Under the pieces are notes generated by a model. The model ran no database searches, was not told the DNA's origin, and saw only the letters and a list, made by a program, of their open reading frames with translations. DNA of 64,000 bases, taken from NCBI GenBank assembly GCA_011526045.1, contig WYBE01000047.1:107174-171173 (forward strand), written 5' to 3'. The position numbers were made by a program, and so were the translations under genes. The DNA comes from Nevskiales bacterium. Lineage in GTDB: Bacteria; Pseudomonadota; Gammaproteobacteria; Steroidobacterales; GCA-2729495. Shown piece after piece: positions 35,063 through 44,610 of the stretch. Each line of letters starts with the position of its first letter. Within the stretch, counting starts at the first letter, position 1.

Positions 35063-38000
35063 TTCGTCTCGGCCGGAACAGGGGCTGGATGCGTTGACGG
35101 CACCGGTGCCGCCGGCATCGCGTCGAGTGGATCGACCTTCGCGCGTTCGAGGTATTTTTCCGACGCGCGCCGGCCGAATTTGTAGAACACCGCGGGCGTG
35201 ACCGCCATGTCGAGAATCGTGGAGCTCACCAGCCCGCCGAGGATCACGACCGCGACCGGATAGAGGATCTCCTTGCCCGGCTGGCCGGCGGCGAGCACGA
35301 GCGGAATGAGTGCGAGGCCGGCAACGGCGGCCGTCATCGTTACGGGCACGAGCCGCTCGAGCGAGCCGCGCACGATCATGTGCTCGTCGAACTTCTCGCC
35401 CTCGTGCTCCATGAGATGGAGGTAGTGCGAGATCATCATGATCGTGTTGCGCGACGCGATGCCGGCGAGCGTGATGAGGCCGACGAGCGTCGCGATAGAC
35501 ACCGTGCCGACCATCACATAGGTGAGCGCCAGCCCGCCGATGAACGCCAGCGGGATGTTGAGCAGGATCTGCGCAACGATCATGCTCGAACGGAAGTGCG
35601 AGTAGAGCACGAGGAACATCGTCGCGAGCGTGGCGATCGACAGAATGCCGATGAGCCGCGTCGCCTCCTGCTGGCTCTGGAACTGGCCCTCGTAGGTGAT
35701 AAAGAAGCCCGCCGGCAAATGAACGTTTTCGTTTAGCTTCTTTTGAATCTCGGCGACGACCGAGCCCAGATCGCGACCGGACACGTTCGCGGAAACGACG
35801 ATGCGGCGCTGCACGTTGTCGCGGTTGATGATGTTCGGGCCTTTGCTCTCGCGCACGTTGGCCAGCAGCGACAGCGGCACTTTCTGACCCTTCTCCGTAT
35901 CGACGAGCATCTGTCGGATCGCGCCGACTTCGTTGCGGGCCTTTTCATCGAACCGCACGAACACGTCGTAGGTCTTCTGCCCATCGAGCACCTGCCCAGC
36001 GACGCGCCCATTCAAGGCCGTTTCTAGCAGTTCGTTCAGCTCGCCGATTTTGATTCCGTAGACTTTCGCTTTTTCGCGATCGGGCTCGATACGGACTTGC
36101 GGCATCAGCACCTGTTTCTCGGTCTGCAAGTCAACCACACCTTCGACTGTGCGCATCTGCGCCTCCACTTCGGCCGCGCCCAGGCGCAAGGTATCGAGAT
36201 CCTGGCCGAAGATTTTCACGGCGATCTGCGCGCGCACGCCTGAAAGCAGATGGTCGAGTCGATGGCTGATCGGCTGGCCGACGTTGAGCACGGTGCCGGG
36301 AATCTGCCCGAGCTTTTCGCGAATTTCGTCGAGGATTTGCTCGCGCGTGCGCTCCGATTTGCGGAAGTCGACGTCGATTTCCGTGTAGTGCACGCCTTCG
36401 GCGTGTTCATCCAGCTCGGCGCGGCCCGTGCGGCGGCCGGTCGAGATAACCTCGGGCACGCTGACCAGCAGCTTTTCAGCAATCTCGCCGATGCGGTTCG
36501 ATTGCTGCAACGAAGTCCCCGGCGCCGAGAGAATGTTGATCGTGGCCGTGCCCTCGTTGAACTCCGGCAGGAATTCCTTCCCCATCATCGGATACAACGC
36601 GAACGAGCCGGCGACTAGCAGCAGCGCGACAATCATCACGACCCACGGATGGCGCAGCGTGTGTTTCAGAATAACCACGCGATCGAAGCTCTTCAGCCCA
36701 CGCACGAGCCAGCCGTCTTTCTCGTGCTCCATCCGTTTCATCCTCGGCAGCAGGTAGGACGCGAGCGCGGGAATTACGGTGAGTGACACGACAAACGACG
36801 CAATCATCGCCACGATGGTCGCCACGCCGATCGGCGCGAAGAGCCGGCCTTCAATTCCGCCGAGCCCGAACAGCGGAATGAAAACGAGGATGATCAGCAG
36901 CGTGGCGTAGAGGATCGAATTTCTCACTTCGGCGGAGGCGTCGGAAATCACGCGCAACACGGGTCGCGGGTTCGCGGCATGACGGTTCTCGCGCAAACGG
37001 CGGAAGACGTTCTCCACATCGACGATCGCATCGTCCACGACCATGCCGATGGCGACCGCGAGGCCGCCGAGCGTCATCGTGTTGATCGTGATGCCCGCCC
37101 ACTTGAAATAGAGAATCGTCACCACGAACGAGAGCGGGATCGCGGTAAGCGTGACGAGCGTGGTGCGGAAATTCAGCAGGAAGAGAAACAGGATGATCAC
37201 GACCATGATCGCGCCGTCGCGAATCGCCTCCTCCACATTGGCGATCGCCGCCTCGATGAAGTTCGCCTGCTTAAAGAGCGGCGTGATTTTGATGTCGGCG
37301 GGCAGGCCCTTCTTGATTTCGTCGAGCGCCTTTTCGACCTCGGCCGTCAGCTTGATCGTGTCGGTGCCGGGTTGTTTCTGAACGGACACGATGACGGCAG
37401 GCCCGCCGTTCACGCCGGCGTCGCCGCGCATGACTTGCCGGCCGAATTTCAGCTCGGCCACGTCCTTCAGCAGAACGGGCACGCCCTTGCGCGACTCGAC
37501 GACGGAGTTCGCGATGTCGTCGAGCGACGTGGTGCGACCGATGTTGCGCACGAGCGCTTCCTGGTTCGCGCCTTCTAGAAAACCGCCCGCGGTGTTCACC
37601 TGCGACTTGGCCGCGGTGTCGACGACTTCCTGTAACGTCACGCCGAGCGCGGCCATTTTCTCCGGCGAGGCCAGCACTTGGTATTGTTTCACGCCGCCGC
37701 CGATCGGGATCACCTGCGAAATGCCTGGAATCGTGAGCAACCGCTGCCGCACCGTCCAATCGGCGATCGTGCGCACGTCCATCGGCGCGGTCTTGCCGCC
37801 CTCGCTCGACAGGCCGATGAGCATGATTTCGCCCATGATCGACGAGATTGGTCCCATGACAGGGCTGACGCCTTCGGGCAGCTTCTCTGTCGCGAGCTGC
37901 AACCGCTCCTGCACGAGTTGGCGTGCGCGGTAAATCTCCATGTCCCAATCGAACTCGACGAAGATGATGGAGAGACCGATGCCCGAGCTGGAGCGCACGC

Positions 38001-38241
38001 GCTTCACGCCGGGCGCGCCGTTGAGCGACGTCTCCATCGGCCAGGTGACGAGCGTCTCGACTTCCTCGGGGGCGAGCCCCGGCGCTTCGGTGAGAATCGT
38101 GACCGTCGGCCGGTTCAAGTCCGGGAACACGTCAACCGGCAACTTGAGCGCAACAAAGCTGCCGTAAACCAACACGAGGATGCTCGCCGCCACGATGAAG
38201 AGGCGGTTGCGCAGGGAAAATTCAATCAGCCGGTTCAGCAT
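35059..38241 (-). CDS. Heavy-metal RND efflux pump, inner-membrane subunit (CusA/CzcA family)
   Basis: A 1060-residue pump with twelve TM helices and two periplasmic porter blocks. The start at 38241 has AGGGA upstream and begins the family N-terminus ([16 protein letters not shown]). TM4 reads [19 protein letters not shown], with acidic residues for proton relay that differ from both Cu-type and CzcA-type motifs, so the ion is uncertain. It ends in a Pro/Ala-rich tail. The partner adaptor gene upstream is truncated. The gene is cotranscribed with the FkbM fusion. Confidence 0.93.
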   Translation of the reverse strand: MLNRLIEFSLRNRLFIVAASILVLVYGSFVALKLPVDVFPDLNRPTVTILTEAPGLAPEEVETLVTWPMETSLNGAPGVKRVRSSSGIGLSIIFVEFDWDMEIYRARQLVQERLQLATEKLPEGVSPVMGPISSIMGEIMLIGLSSEGGKTAPMDVRTIADWTVRQRLLTIPGISQVIPIGGGVKQYQVLASPEKMAALGVTLQEVVDTAAKSQVNTAGGFLEGANQEALVRNIGRTTSLDDIANSVVESRKGVPVLLKDVAELKFGRQVMRGDAGVNGGPAVIVSVQKQPGTDTIKLTAEVEKALDEIKKGLPADIKITPLFKQANFIEAAIANVEEAIRDGAIMVVIILFLFLLNFRTTLVTLTAIPLSFVVTILYFKWAGITINTMTLGGLAVAIGMVVDDAIVDVENVFRRLRENRHAANPRPVLRVISDASAEVRNSILYATLLIILVFIPLFGLGGIEGRLFAPIGVATIVAMIASFVVSLTVIPALASYLLPRMKRMEHEKDGWLVRGLKSFDRVVILKHTLRHPWVVMIVALLLVAGSFALYPMMGKEFLPEFNEGTATINILSAPGTSLQQSNRIGEIAEKLLVSVPEVISTGRRTGRAELDEHAEGVHYTEIDVDFRKSERTREQILDEIREKLGQIPGTVLNVGQPISHRLDHLLSGVRAQIAVKIFGQDLDTLRLGAAEVEAQMRTVEGVVDLQTEKQVLMPQVRIEPDREKAKVYGIKIGELNELLETALNGRVAGQVLDGQKTYDVFVRFDEKARNEVGAIRQMLVDTEKGQKVPLSLLANVRESKGPNIINRDNVQRRIVVSANVSGRDLGSVVAEIQKKLNENVHLPAGFFITYEGQFQSQQEATRLIGILSIATLATMFLVLYSHFRSSMIVAQILLNIPLAFIGGLALTYVMVGTVSIATLVGLITLAGIASRNTIMMISHYLHLMEHEGEKFDEHMIVRGSLERLVPVTMTAAVAGLALIPLVLAAGQPGKEILYPVAVVILGGLVSSTILDMAVTPAVFYKFGRRASEKYLERAKVDPLDAMPAAPVPSTHPAPVPAETK

Positions 38242-38257
38242 GGGAGTTTCCCTGGGC

Positions 38258-39136
38258 TTACTTCGTGCGGTTGAACACCCGGCCCCACGCCAGGTGATTT
38301 CCGATCTGAACGAGAAACGCGGCGTCGGCTTCGCGCGGACCGGAGACGGGCTTTTCAACGCCTGCGCGAATCTGCCAGCCGGAGCGGACATGCCAGAACG
38401 TGATACCCGGAATCAACGAGAGCGCGTTCTCGCCGGCAGCCGCGCCGCGGAGGCTTCGCTCTCCCACCGACTCGATCGACGGCGAAATCACCCATCGTTG
38501 CCGCGGACGAGCGGCTGCGGTTTCCCCCGGTTTGGTGTCACGAATGAACGAGTAAGACAGCCCCAAGGCGTATTCGACCGCCGTGTCGCGCGGTCCGGTG
38601 AGGCTCGTCTCCAGCGCGAGGTTGGTGCCGAGATACCAGTTGCCGCGCGCAAAATCGGCCAGGAGGAATTGCGCTCCCCGCCATTCCCCATCGCCCAGCC
38701 CGCGCCGCTCGCTGCCCGTGGGAGCGACAAACGCGGTGGCCGTGCTGACGACGAACGCCGGGCTGTTGTGCAGCGCCAGCTTCAATGGCCGGAACTCGAT
38801 ATCGCCAATACCCGACTGCCGGCCGCTGCCGGTCGGCGACGGGATAGTCAAAGTGGGGACAAATAGCTCGAAACCGTAGCGGTAGTCCGGCGTGGAGTAA
38901 GCCAGCTCGAACTCGCCCGCGAAGGCGTTGCGCTTCTGGCCGGCGCTGTCGCGGACGCCCTTCGACGTGATGAAATTGAAACGCTGCTCGTTCTCGATGT
39001 GCGCGTGGTGCACCACGAGCGGATCAAGGATGGCGCCGGAGAACGGCGCGCCCTCCTCGTGCGCGAACGCCGAAACGGTCGCGAGAAACAGCGACGAAAT
39101 CAGGTGTTTCATCGTTGTGCGAACGCGCGCTTTCAT
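38258..39136 (-). CDS. Predicted outer-membrane beta-barrel transporter
   Basis: A 292-residue protein with a signal peptide and a start region rich in His ([16 protein letters not shown]). Strand-turn patterns follow ([51 protein letters not shown]), typical of phenol-degradation-type MetA barrels often found beside metal RND pumps. It sits between the adaptor remnant and the pump, the place normally held by an outer-membrane channel. No TolC-type hairpins are present, so it is not a conventional outer-membrane factor. Confidence 0.65.
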   Translation of the reverse strand: MKARVRTTMKHLISSLFLATVSAFAHEEGAPFSGAILDPLVVHHAHIENEQRFNFITSKGVRDSAGQKRNAFAGEFELAYSTPDYRYGFELFVPTLTIPSPTGSGRQSGIGDIEFRPLKLALHNSPAFVVSTATAFVAPTGSERRGLGDGEWRGAQFLLADFARGNWYLGTNLALETSLTGPRDTAVEYALGLSYSFIRDTKPGETAAARPRQRWVISPSIESVGERSLRGAAAGENALSLIPGITFWHVRSGWQIRAGVEKPVSGPREADAAFLVQIGNHLAWGRVFNRTK

Positions 39137-39396
39137 TTCGACGTTGTGCTCCCCGCCGTCGCATTGAGCGACGACTTGCCTGCTGCATTCTCCACCCCAG
39201 CGGCCGGCGTCTCCTTCTTGGGCGTAGGCGCGACGTATTGGAGCTGATAGTTCCCCAGCGTGACGACGTTCGCAGCGGGCAGAACGCCTTCGATGATCTC
39301 CACATAGCGATCGTCGCGCTGACCTACCACGACCGGCGTGCGCACGAATGTGTGCGGGTCTTTGTCGTCCTGCACGAAAACGAACAAGTGTAGGTT
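39133..39396 (-). pseudogene. C-terminal remnant of an RND periplasmic adaptor
   Basis: About 87 codons encode the last part of a CusB-like adaptor: FVQDDKDPHTFVRTPVVVGQ, then EIIEGVLPAANVVTLGNYQLQYV, then a Pro/Thr/Ser tail. The lipoyl, hairpin and beta-barrel parts are missing. Reading upstream, the similarity stops about 30 bases before the end of the sigma factor gene at 39425. The 5' two-thirds of the adaptor gene has therefore been lost, probably when the sigma-sensor module was joined here. No good start codon is present. Confidence 0.75.
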
Positions 39397-39424
39397 TTGA
39401 GATTCTTGAAGACTTAGACCGCAG

Positions 39425-40003
39425 TTAGACGAATTGGGCTCGGAGTGACTCGCGCAGGAGCTGGCGGGCTCGGTAGAGCCGTGTCTCGACGGCTTTCGCC
39501 GAGCACCCGGCAACGGCAGCGGCTTCGGCCTGGGAAAAGCCCTCGTATTCGCAAAGCAGAACGGCAGTCCTCAGCGGATCGGGCAGTGCTTCCACGGCCG
39601 CGCGGACGGTCTCTGCAGCTTCGCTGCGCTCCAATTGGCTATCGGGGGACTCGCCGCTCGGATCGGGCGCACGATCGCATGCGGAGGTAAGCGTCTTTTC
39701 GTCGAGCAGGACGACAGGGCGCGCCCGGCCCCATCGGCCGCGGTCCCGGCACAGGTTGACCGCAATGGAAAACATCCACGTGGAAAATCTGGCGCCCGCG
39801 CGAAATTTTTCTCGATGACGATAGATGCGGACGAACGTCTCCTGCGCGACGTCGAGCGCATCGTCTTCGTTGTGGAGATACCGATAGACGAATCGTCGCA
39901 GCGGCATCTGCCAACGATCCATTAACTCGTCGAGCGCGCGACCGTCGCCGCTTTGAAGCCGCAACATCAGATCGCCGTCGTCATCGGGCGCCATGGAGTT
40001 CAA
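39425..40003 (-). CDS. ECF RNA polymerase sigma factor (CnrH-like position)
   Basis: A 192-residue sigma factor with region 2 (PLRRFVYRYLHNEDDALDVAQETFVRIYRHREKF) and region 4 (AVEALPDPLRTAVLLCEYEGFSQAEAAAVAGCSAKAVETRLYRARQ). Its ATG overlaps the stop of the periplasmic sensor gene. The order anti-sigma, sensor, sigma matches the CnrY-X-H metal-response module of Cupriavidus, and the downstream genes are an efflux system as there. It should activate the adjacent operon when metal releases the anti-sigma. Confidence 0.92.
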   Translation of the reverse strand: MNSMAPDDDGDLMLRLQSGDGRALDELMDRWQMPLRRFVYRYLHNEDDALDVAQETFVRIYRHREKFRAGARFSTWMFSIAVNLCRDRGRWGRARPVVLLDEKTLTSACDRAPDPSGESPDSQLERSEAAETVRAAVEALPDPLRTAVLLCEYEGFSQAEAAAVAGCSAKAVETRLYRARQLLRESLRAQFV

Positions 40004-40467
40004 CGAGCCGCGGCAAACATTCCCGCCGGATCGCCCTCCATGAGCTGCAGTTTGACCATTTCGAGATAACGCCGGCTCTGCTCAGGTGTCATGCACGCAG
40101 CGACGTCGTATGCGTATTTCAGCATCGAGCCGTGACACTCTCCTTGAATGCGCGCCTGCTCGGCGATCGCGGCGCTCGCCTCGGGCGACCAACTCGTCTG
40201 TGTCTTGAGCAGATCCTCCAGCTTTCGCTTAACCGCGATGTAGCGGGTGCAGTGCTCGGCACAGATCGGTCGATAGGCGTTGTGCAGCGCCAGCACCTTC
40301 TCGTATTGCACCGGTGTGAGCGCGAACTCCCGCCTGAGCCACGCCAGTTCGGCATCCGTGCCATCGGGCGTGATCACGCCGTCCGCCATCGCGCGATTGT
40401 AGTAGAGCGCGTAGGAAGTCGCACCGACAAGCACGACCAAACCAAGCAGAACCCACAACCGTTTCAT
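40000..40467 (-). CDS. Periplasmic metal sensor (CnrX-like, heavy-metal resistance family)
   Basis: A 155-residue protein: a single N-terminal TM anchor (RLWVLLGLVVLVGATSYALYY) and a helical periplasmic domain with LTPVQYEKVLALHNAYRPICAEHC and ACMTPEQSRRYLEMV. The LTxxQ and MTPEQ signatures are those of CpxP/CnrX sensors. Several Cys and His (CAEHC, ECHGSM) could bind metal. It overlaps the anti-sigma gene upstream and the sigma gene downstream by four bases each, so the three proteins are made together. Confidence 0.85.
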   Translation of the reverse strand: MKRLWVLLGLVVLVGATSYALYYNRAMADGVITPDGTDAELAWLRREFALTPVQYEKVLALHNAYRPICAEHCTRYIAVKRKLEDLLKTQTSWSPEASAAIAEQARIQGECHGSMLKYAYDVAACMTPEQSRRYLEMVKLQLMEGDPAGMFAAAR

Positions 40468-40814
40468 CGCGACACGTGCGGCATCTGCGCCGCCATCGAG
40501 ATGGGATTGATCGAAGCGAGATACTGGCGGGCTGACTCCAGCCGATGCTGATTGCGCATGTGCTCGGCCCGAACGCCGGCGGCGACGGAGCCAAGAAGCG
40601 CGGCAACCACGAGGAGCGCTGTCGCGTAGGCCGGCCGCGGCAGCTCGAGAAGAAACCACTCGCGCAGCCGCTTCCTGAAGGTTTGGGCCGCGCGCTCTTC
40701 CTCCACCGCGATTCGCTGCCAGACATTCTTTTTGAAATCGGGCGCTGGCGCAGGAGACACCGTCCACGTAGCGAGCACCCGTCGTAGCTGCAGATCGTCC
40801 TGTGCGTGTTTCAT
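40464..40814 (-). CDS. Membrane-bound anti-sigma factor (CnrY-like position)
   Basis: A 116-residue protein. The N-terminal cytoplasmic part (about 1-58) ends in FRKRLREWFLLEL, then one TM helix (AYATALLVVAALLGSVAAGV) and a short periplasmic tail. It has no recognised domain, but size, topology and gene order (first of anti-sigma, sensor, sigma) match anti-sigma factors of CnrY type that bind the sigma factor in the cytoplasm and the sensor outside. Confidence 0.7.
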   Translation of the reverse strand: MKHAQDDLQLRRVLATWTVSPAPAPDFKKNVWQRIAVEEERAAQTFRKRLREWFLLELPRPAYATALLVVAALLGSVAAGVRAEHMRNQHRLESARQYLASINPISMAAQMPHVSR

Positions 40815-40842
40815 GAGTGATACGGATTCCGTTTGGCAAGGA

Positions 40843-41118
40843 CTACCGACTCGCCCGCGCGCAGGCCTGCTGGCACTGCCAGTTGTTCTTCAACATCTCG
40901 GGCGTGCACCGAACCGTCATCACGGGTGACTTCGAGAATCCGGCGCCATTGTTGGGCACGACCATATACGCGCATTTCAGCCCAGAGACGGCGGTCGACG
41001 GCGCGGCTTGCGCCCGCTGAGACGCGGAAGTGCTGCCGGCCGAACTGGCAAAGAGCATCGAGACAGGGATCCCGACAATTATCAGAATCGATAGTGTGAG
41101 TTTGTGGATTGTTTTCAT
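40843..41118 (-). CDS. Small exported Cys-containing protein
   Basis: A 91-residue protein with a signal peptide (KLTLSILIIVGIPVSMLFASSA) and a compact mature part with conserved-looking Cys (GLKCAYM, TVRCTPEM, WQCQQACARA). No family is recognised. It lies between the two sigma modules and may be a target or partner of the metal response. Confidence 0.6.
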   Translation of the reverse strand: MKTIHKLTLSILIIVGIPVSMLFASSAGSTSASQRAQAAPSTAVSGLKCAYMVVPNNGAGFSKSPVMTVRCTPEMLKNNWQCQQACARASR

Positions 41119-41200
41119 GGTCGTTCCCTTCCCTTCAGCGGGGAATCCGTTGTTCTAACTCGTGATACGTCGCGGCCGGGAAAATCCCTTGCGCTATTCT

Positions 41201-41485
41201 TCAATGCGGCGCGCCGTGATTGTAATGGCCCCCGCCGTGGAACCCCCGGTGACCGCCAAATCCATGGCCCAAGCTCCCATGCAGAAACGATTCGGTGTAG
41301 TAGCCACCATAGTGGCCGTAGCGCGGATAACCCCAATAACCGTAGCCGCCGGCGCGGTAGCGGGAATAACCCTCATAACCATACGGCGCCACGCAGCCGC
41401 TCAAAAGAAGCGCGGCCACGATGGTGAGGAGCATCGCGGACCGGCCCCAAAGACGGCGAGCTACAGGAGGAAAATTGATTTTCAT
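41201..41485 (-). CDS. Gly/Tyr/His-rich lipoprotein
   Basis: A 94-residue lipoprotein (lipobox LLSGC, Cys31). The mature part is almost wholly Gly, Tyr and His (GYEGYSRYRAGGYGYWGYPRYGHYGGYY; GHGFGGHRGFHGGGHYNHG). The ribosome-binding site AAAGGAGG is near perfect, six bases before the ATG, so strong translation is expected. Such composition suits metal binding at the outer membrane. It follows the second sigma factor gene and is probably induced with it. Confidence 0.65.
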   Translation of the reverse strand: MKINFPPVARRLWGRSAMLLTIVAALLLSGCVAPYGYEGYSRYRAGGYGYWGYPRYGHYGGYYTESFLHGSLGHGFGGHRGFHGGGHYNHGAPH

Positions 41486-41613
41486 GGGAGCCTCCTTTGA
41501 GGCTTCCCCTGCCGCAGCCGGGGAAAAGGACCTCAGGCCTTTGATCCGCGGACGCGGCAGGGAATGCGCTCAACCATTGAACGCACCCAACCCCCGCCAC
41601 CCCTCGCTGAAAT

Positions 41614-42186
41614 TCACCCGAGTCCGTCGTGACTCGCGAGCGCGGCTCGGAGCTTCGCGCGCGCGTGATAGACGCGGGTCTCCACCGCTTTCGGCGTGAT
41701 GCCGAGGATCTCGGCGACTTCCTGCTGCGAGCGCTCCTCGAGCGAAAACAGGATGAGCGCTTCCTTCAGCCTTTCGGGCAACGCATCGATGGCACTCTGA
41801 AGCTGCGCAAAACGATCCGCGTCGGCCGCGCGCGTCGAGGGCGGCGGTGCGCGATCAGCAACCTCGGTGCGAGGCATATCCCCCCGCGCCGGAGCATCTA
41901 TCGAAACATCGCCGCGGTGCCGCGCCAGCCGGCGAAATTGGTCGCGGCAGAGATTCAGCGCGATCGTGTAGATCCAAGTCTTCACCGAAGACTTCGGCTG
42001 GAACTTGCGCGCCTTGAAATAGAGCCGCACAAACGTCTCCTGAACCACGTCCTCCGTCGCCGCTTCGTTGCGCAAGTAGCGATAGACGAATCGACGCAGC
42101 GGCTCGCGGTGGCGGTCGATTAGCTCGTTGAGTGCCGAGTCATCGCCGGTCTGGAGCGCCTCAATGAGCGGCAGGTCCGGATCCAC
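41614..42186 (-). CDS. Second ECF sigma factor of CnrH type
   Basis: A 190-residue sigma factor with region 2 (PLRRFVYRYLRNEAATEDVVQETFVRLYFKARKF) and region 4 (IDALPERLKEALILFSLEERSQQEVAEILGITPKAVETRVYHARAKL). It resembles the sigma factor at 39.4-40.0 kb in region 2 (FVYRYL and QETFVR) but differs in the linker. It lies nine bases after the sensor gene. Two such modules within 4 kb suggest different metals or different targets. Confidence 0.92.
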   Translation of the reverse strand: MDPDLPLIEALQTGDDSALNELIDRHREPLRRFVYRYLRNEAATEDVVQETFVRLYFKARKFQPKSSVKTWIYTIALNLCRDQFRRLARHRGDVSIDAPARGDMPRTEVADRAPPPSTRAADADRFAQLQSAIDALPERLKEALILFSLEERSQQEVAEILGITPKAVETRVYHARAKLRAALASHDGLG

Positions 42187-42195
42187 AGGAGAGCA

Positions 42196-42627
42196 TCACG
42201 GCGATTTTTCGAGCGCGTCGTGCGCGAGCTGGAATAGCCGCTCGCTCTGCTCCGGTGTGAGCACAGTGCGCATCTCGAAGAGATGTTCGAGCGACGCTTT
42301 TTGCAGCTCGCCCATGTGTTGATGGACTTTCTCGACTGCGGCGGCGACCTCTGGCGAGTAGGCCTTGCTCTTTGCGATCGCGGCCGCGAGCTCGCGGTTC
42401 GCTTGACGCATTTTCTCGCGCAGCACGCGCTCACGTTCGGCGTAGCGCGTTTCGATCGGCTCCAGCGCCTTGTGCTGCGCATCGGTAATGTGGAGCTCCT
42501 TGTGCAGCCATTTGTGCGGGTCAGCCGAACCTACCGAGGGTCGATTCGCAACCCAGCGGAACGTGAGAAATGCCGCCAAAGCCGCCACGGCCACGACGGC
42601 GGCAAAGAACGCCAGAATGGTCTTCAT
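42196..42627 (-). CDS. Second periplasmic metal sensor (CnrX-like)
   Basis: A 143-residue protein: a TM anchor (ILAFFAAVVAVAALAAFLTF) and a helical domain DPHKWLHKELHITDAQHKALEPIETRYAERERVLREKMRQANREL, then LTPEQSERLFQLAHDAL. His residues in the first helices fit a Co/Ni/Cu-type sensor site. The start at 42627 leaves 14 bases to the anti-sigma stop. It would hold the anti-sigma in the membrane until metal binds. Confidence 0.85.
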   Translation of the reverse strand: MKTILAFFAAVVAVAALAAFLTFRWVANRPSVGSADPHKWLHKELHITDAQHKALEPIETRYAERERVLREKMRQANRELAAAIAKSKAYSPEVAAAVEKVHQHMGELQKASLEHLFEMRTVLTPEQSERLFQLAHDALEKSP

Positions 42628-42641
42628 GCCTTGCAACTTGG

Positions 42642-42989
42642 TCACCGCCTCCGGTGACTGGCCAGCATATCCGCGGGCACGCACCCCGGACACTTCGTGA
42701 ACACATCCAGGTGCAGCGAGTCGCGCGCCATGCGGGTATTCTCAAACGTGTGCGCTGCGGCGACAGGCACCATTCCGGTCACGAGCGCGACCGCCAGGCC
42801 CGCGATCGCCAGCCGAGGCTCGGCGAAAACCTCACGCCAGCTCAGCACGGGGAACAAACCAGACCACCACGGTTGGCGGCGGCGCGATTCAATCTCACGC
42901 CACAGCTCGGCCTTCGAGAAAGGAGCCGGCGGCGGCAGACGCTGCTTGGCGTAGGCCTTGAGGAGGTCGTCGAGCGGATCGGTATTCAT
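42642..42989 (-). CDS. Second membrane-bound anti-sigma factor (CnrY-like position)
   Basis: A 115-residue protein. The cytoplasmic segment (LDDLLKAYAKQRLPPPAPFSKAELWREIESRRR) is followed by a TM helix (PRLAIAGLAVALVTGMVPVAA) and a periplasmic tail with FTKCPGC, a possible metal site not seen in the first copy. It heads the second anti-sigma, sensor, sigma triad. The intergenic region to the divergent porin gene (42990-43148) should hold the promoters. Confidence 0.65.
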   Translation of the reverse strand: MNTDPLDDLLKAYAKQRLPPPAPFSKAELWREIESRRRQPWWSGLFPVLSWREVFAEPRLAIAGLAVALVTGMVPVAAAHTFENTRMARDSLHLDVFTKCPGCVPADMLASHRRR

Positions 42990-43148
42990 GCGATTACGGC
43001 TTAAACGTAGGCTTCGGGCGATTTCCCTCAACGTTGTAAGAAAAAGTTCGAGGTTTTCGCCAAACCGGCCGCCGAAGCCTGAAAATTGCTCCTTACTCCC
43101 GCTCGCCAACCCGCTCCCGCTTCCCACAAAGTCCGCATTCGACTAACG

Positions 43149-43916
43149 ATGCGCTTCTTCCGCATAGCTCTTCTCCTCGCGAGTATGGCTGCCAACATGG
43201 CTTTCACCCCGCGTATAGGGGCGGCTGCAGATGTGAGCGCCACGACGAAGCTGGTCTCGGATCACGTCTTTCGCGGGCAGCGTCTTAGCGGCGCCTCGTT
43301 GCAACCGGCTATCGATTTTAGCTCGGGCGACTTCTCTGCCGGCATCGGAGGGAGCCTCCCAATCGAAAACCGCGCCGCGAACCAGCCGGGGGCGGAGCTA
43401 GGTCTTTATGCCTCCTACCGTCATCCGCTGAACGCCACGACGCACCTGACGCCGGGCGTCGCGGCCTACTTCTACCGGCATTCGCCGGTGCGCTCCGGAT
43501 ATCGCCGCGCCATTTTCGAACCCAACCTCGCTCTCAGTCACACGCTCGCCGGCGTCCGGTTCACCTCGACTGTTTACTACGATCTCACGCGCCGAGGACC
43601 GACCGTCGATCTCACTGCCGATGTTGCGCTGCCGCTCACGAAGCTCGGCACGGAGCTCGACCTCGCGGCCAGTATCGGCGGTTACCGGCTGCGCGATGCC
43701 GCTGAATCCGGACGGCCGAAGACGCGCAGCGACGGCAACTACTGGTCACTCTCTGCGATGGTGCCGTTTCAAGTTTCCTTCGGATCGAAGATCCAAATCG
43801 GCATCACCTACGCCGCCGCGTTCGACGCGAAAATCAAGGAAGGCACGATCACACTAAGAAACCCGCTCGCCACTCGGCGTGTGGTGGCGCAGTTCGGTTA
43901 CTCCTACTCGTTCTGA
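43149..43916 (+). CDS. TorF-family putative porin
   Basis: A 255-residue protein with a signal peptide (RIALLLASMAANMAFTPRIGAAA) and the TorF pattern: TTKLVSDHVFRGQRLSGASLQPAIDF, then YASYRHPLN, and the C-terminal strand RVVAQFGYSYSF ending in Phe. It is probably a small outer-membrane barrel. It is divergent from the second sigma module, so it could be controlled by it. Confidence 0.8.
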   Translation: MRFFRIALLLASMAANMAFTPRIGAAADVSATTKLVSDHVFRGQRLSGASLQPAIDFSSGDFSAGIGGSLPIENRAANQPGAELGLYASYRHPLNATTHLTPGVAAYFYRHSPVRSGYRRAIFEPNLALSHTLAGVRFTSTVYYDLTRRGPTVDLTADVALPLTKLGTELDLAASIGGYRLRDAAESGRPKTRSDGNYWSLSAMVPFQVSFGSKIQIGITYAAAFDAKIKEGTITLRNPLATRRVVAQFGYSYSF

Positions 43917-43935
43917 GCCTCGGCGCCGGTGCGGA

Positions 43936-43972
43936 GCGCCCGCACCTCCCGAGGGGGTTGAGGTGCGGGCGC
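43936..43972 (+). terminator. Strong hairpin after the TorF-family gene
   Basis: GCGCCCGCACCTC (43936-43948) and GAGGTGCGGGCGC (43960-43972) form a perfect 13-bp stem with an 11-base loop, 19 bases after the porin stop codon. Confidence 0.75.
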
Positions 43973-43992
43973 GTGCGCTGCCGCGTTTTCAT

Positions 43993-44022
43993 CTGACGGA
44001 AACACACGCCAGTTTCCGTCAG
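43993..44022. terminator. Second hairpin facing the receiver pseudogene
   Basis: CTGACGGAAAC (43993-44003) and GTTTCCGTCAG (44012-44022) form an 11-bp perfect stem. It probably terminates the leftward receiver genes. TTTTC is found on one side only. Confidence 0.65.
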
Positions 44023-44092
44023 GCGCTCGGCTCGATGTGAAGCTCATCGATCGGCGGCGGCAGGCTTCGAGCCGCGTTGCGCGGACTCGAAT

Positions 44093-44528
44093 TCAGCGGG
44101 GCGGCTCGCGTTCGTCAACGCTCGCCGACGCGCCCGGCGGCACCATCGGCGGGAGCGGCCTCCTCCCACCGCAGTAATCTTCCACCGCTTGAAGGAACGC
44201 CTCACAATCAAAGGCTTTTTCAGGAGCTCGATCGCACCGGCCTCTGCCGCCTTTGTCACCATCGCTGAGGTGTGCGCCGCCGTCATCATCCATACGCGCG
44301 CGTCGCTCCGCGCCGCGATCGCCCGTTCGCGCAATCCCCGACACAGGGTCCATCCATTCCCGGCATGTGCAGGTCCACCAACGCTGCATCGAAACTTTGG
44401 TTTGCCGCAAGCTCGAGTCCGGCCTCACCCGAACTCGCCAACAGCGTCCGATAGCCGTGCAGGCTGAACACATAATCCAGCGTCTGCAGCACCGATGGCT
44501 GGTCGTCGATGATGAGCAACGTTCGCAT
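44093..44528 (-). pseudogene. Response-regulator receiver with two frameshifts
   Basis: Three frames joined give one normal receiver. The first holds MRTLLIIDDQPSVLQTLDYVF and LVDLHMPGMDG. The second holds LRERAIAARSDARVWMMTAAH and AIELLKK. The third holds AFDCEAFLQAVEDYCGGR. Each break is explained by a single missing base (near 44350 and near 44218). The intact protein would be about 145 residues with all receiver residues (DD, D, T, K). It is either a pseudogene or two sequencing errors; its two sister receivers next door are intact. Confidence 0.75.
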
Positions 44529-44610
44529 AAAACCATCCACATCGACACGCGACATTCGCCAGTTGAACCTGCCATCCATTTATGAGCGACGCTGACGGTA
44601 GCGAGGAAGA

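Noticed and set aside
38258..39136. The barrel gene as a TolC-type outer-membrane factor
   Set aside because: It lacks the long paired helices of the OEP fold and is only 292 residues long. It resembles MetA-type barrels instead.
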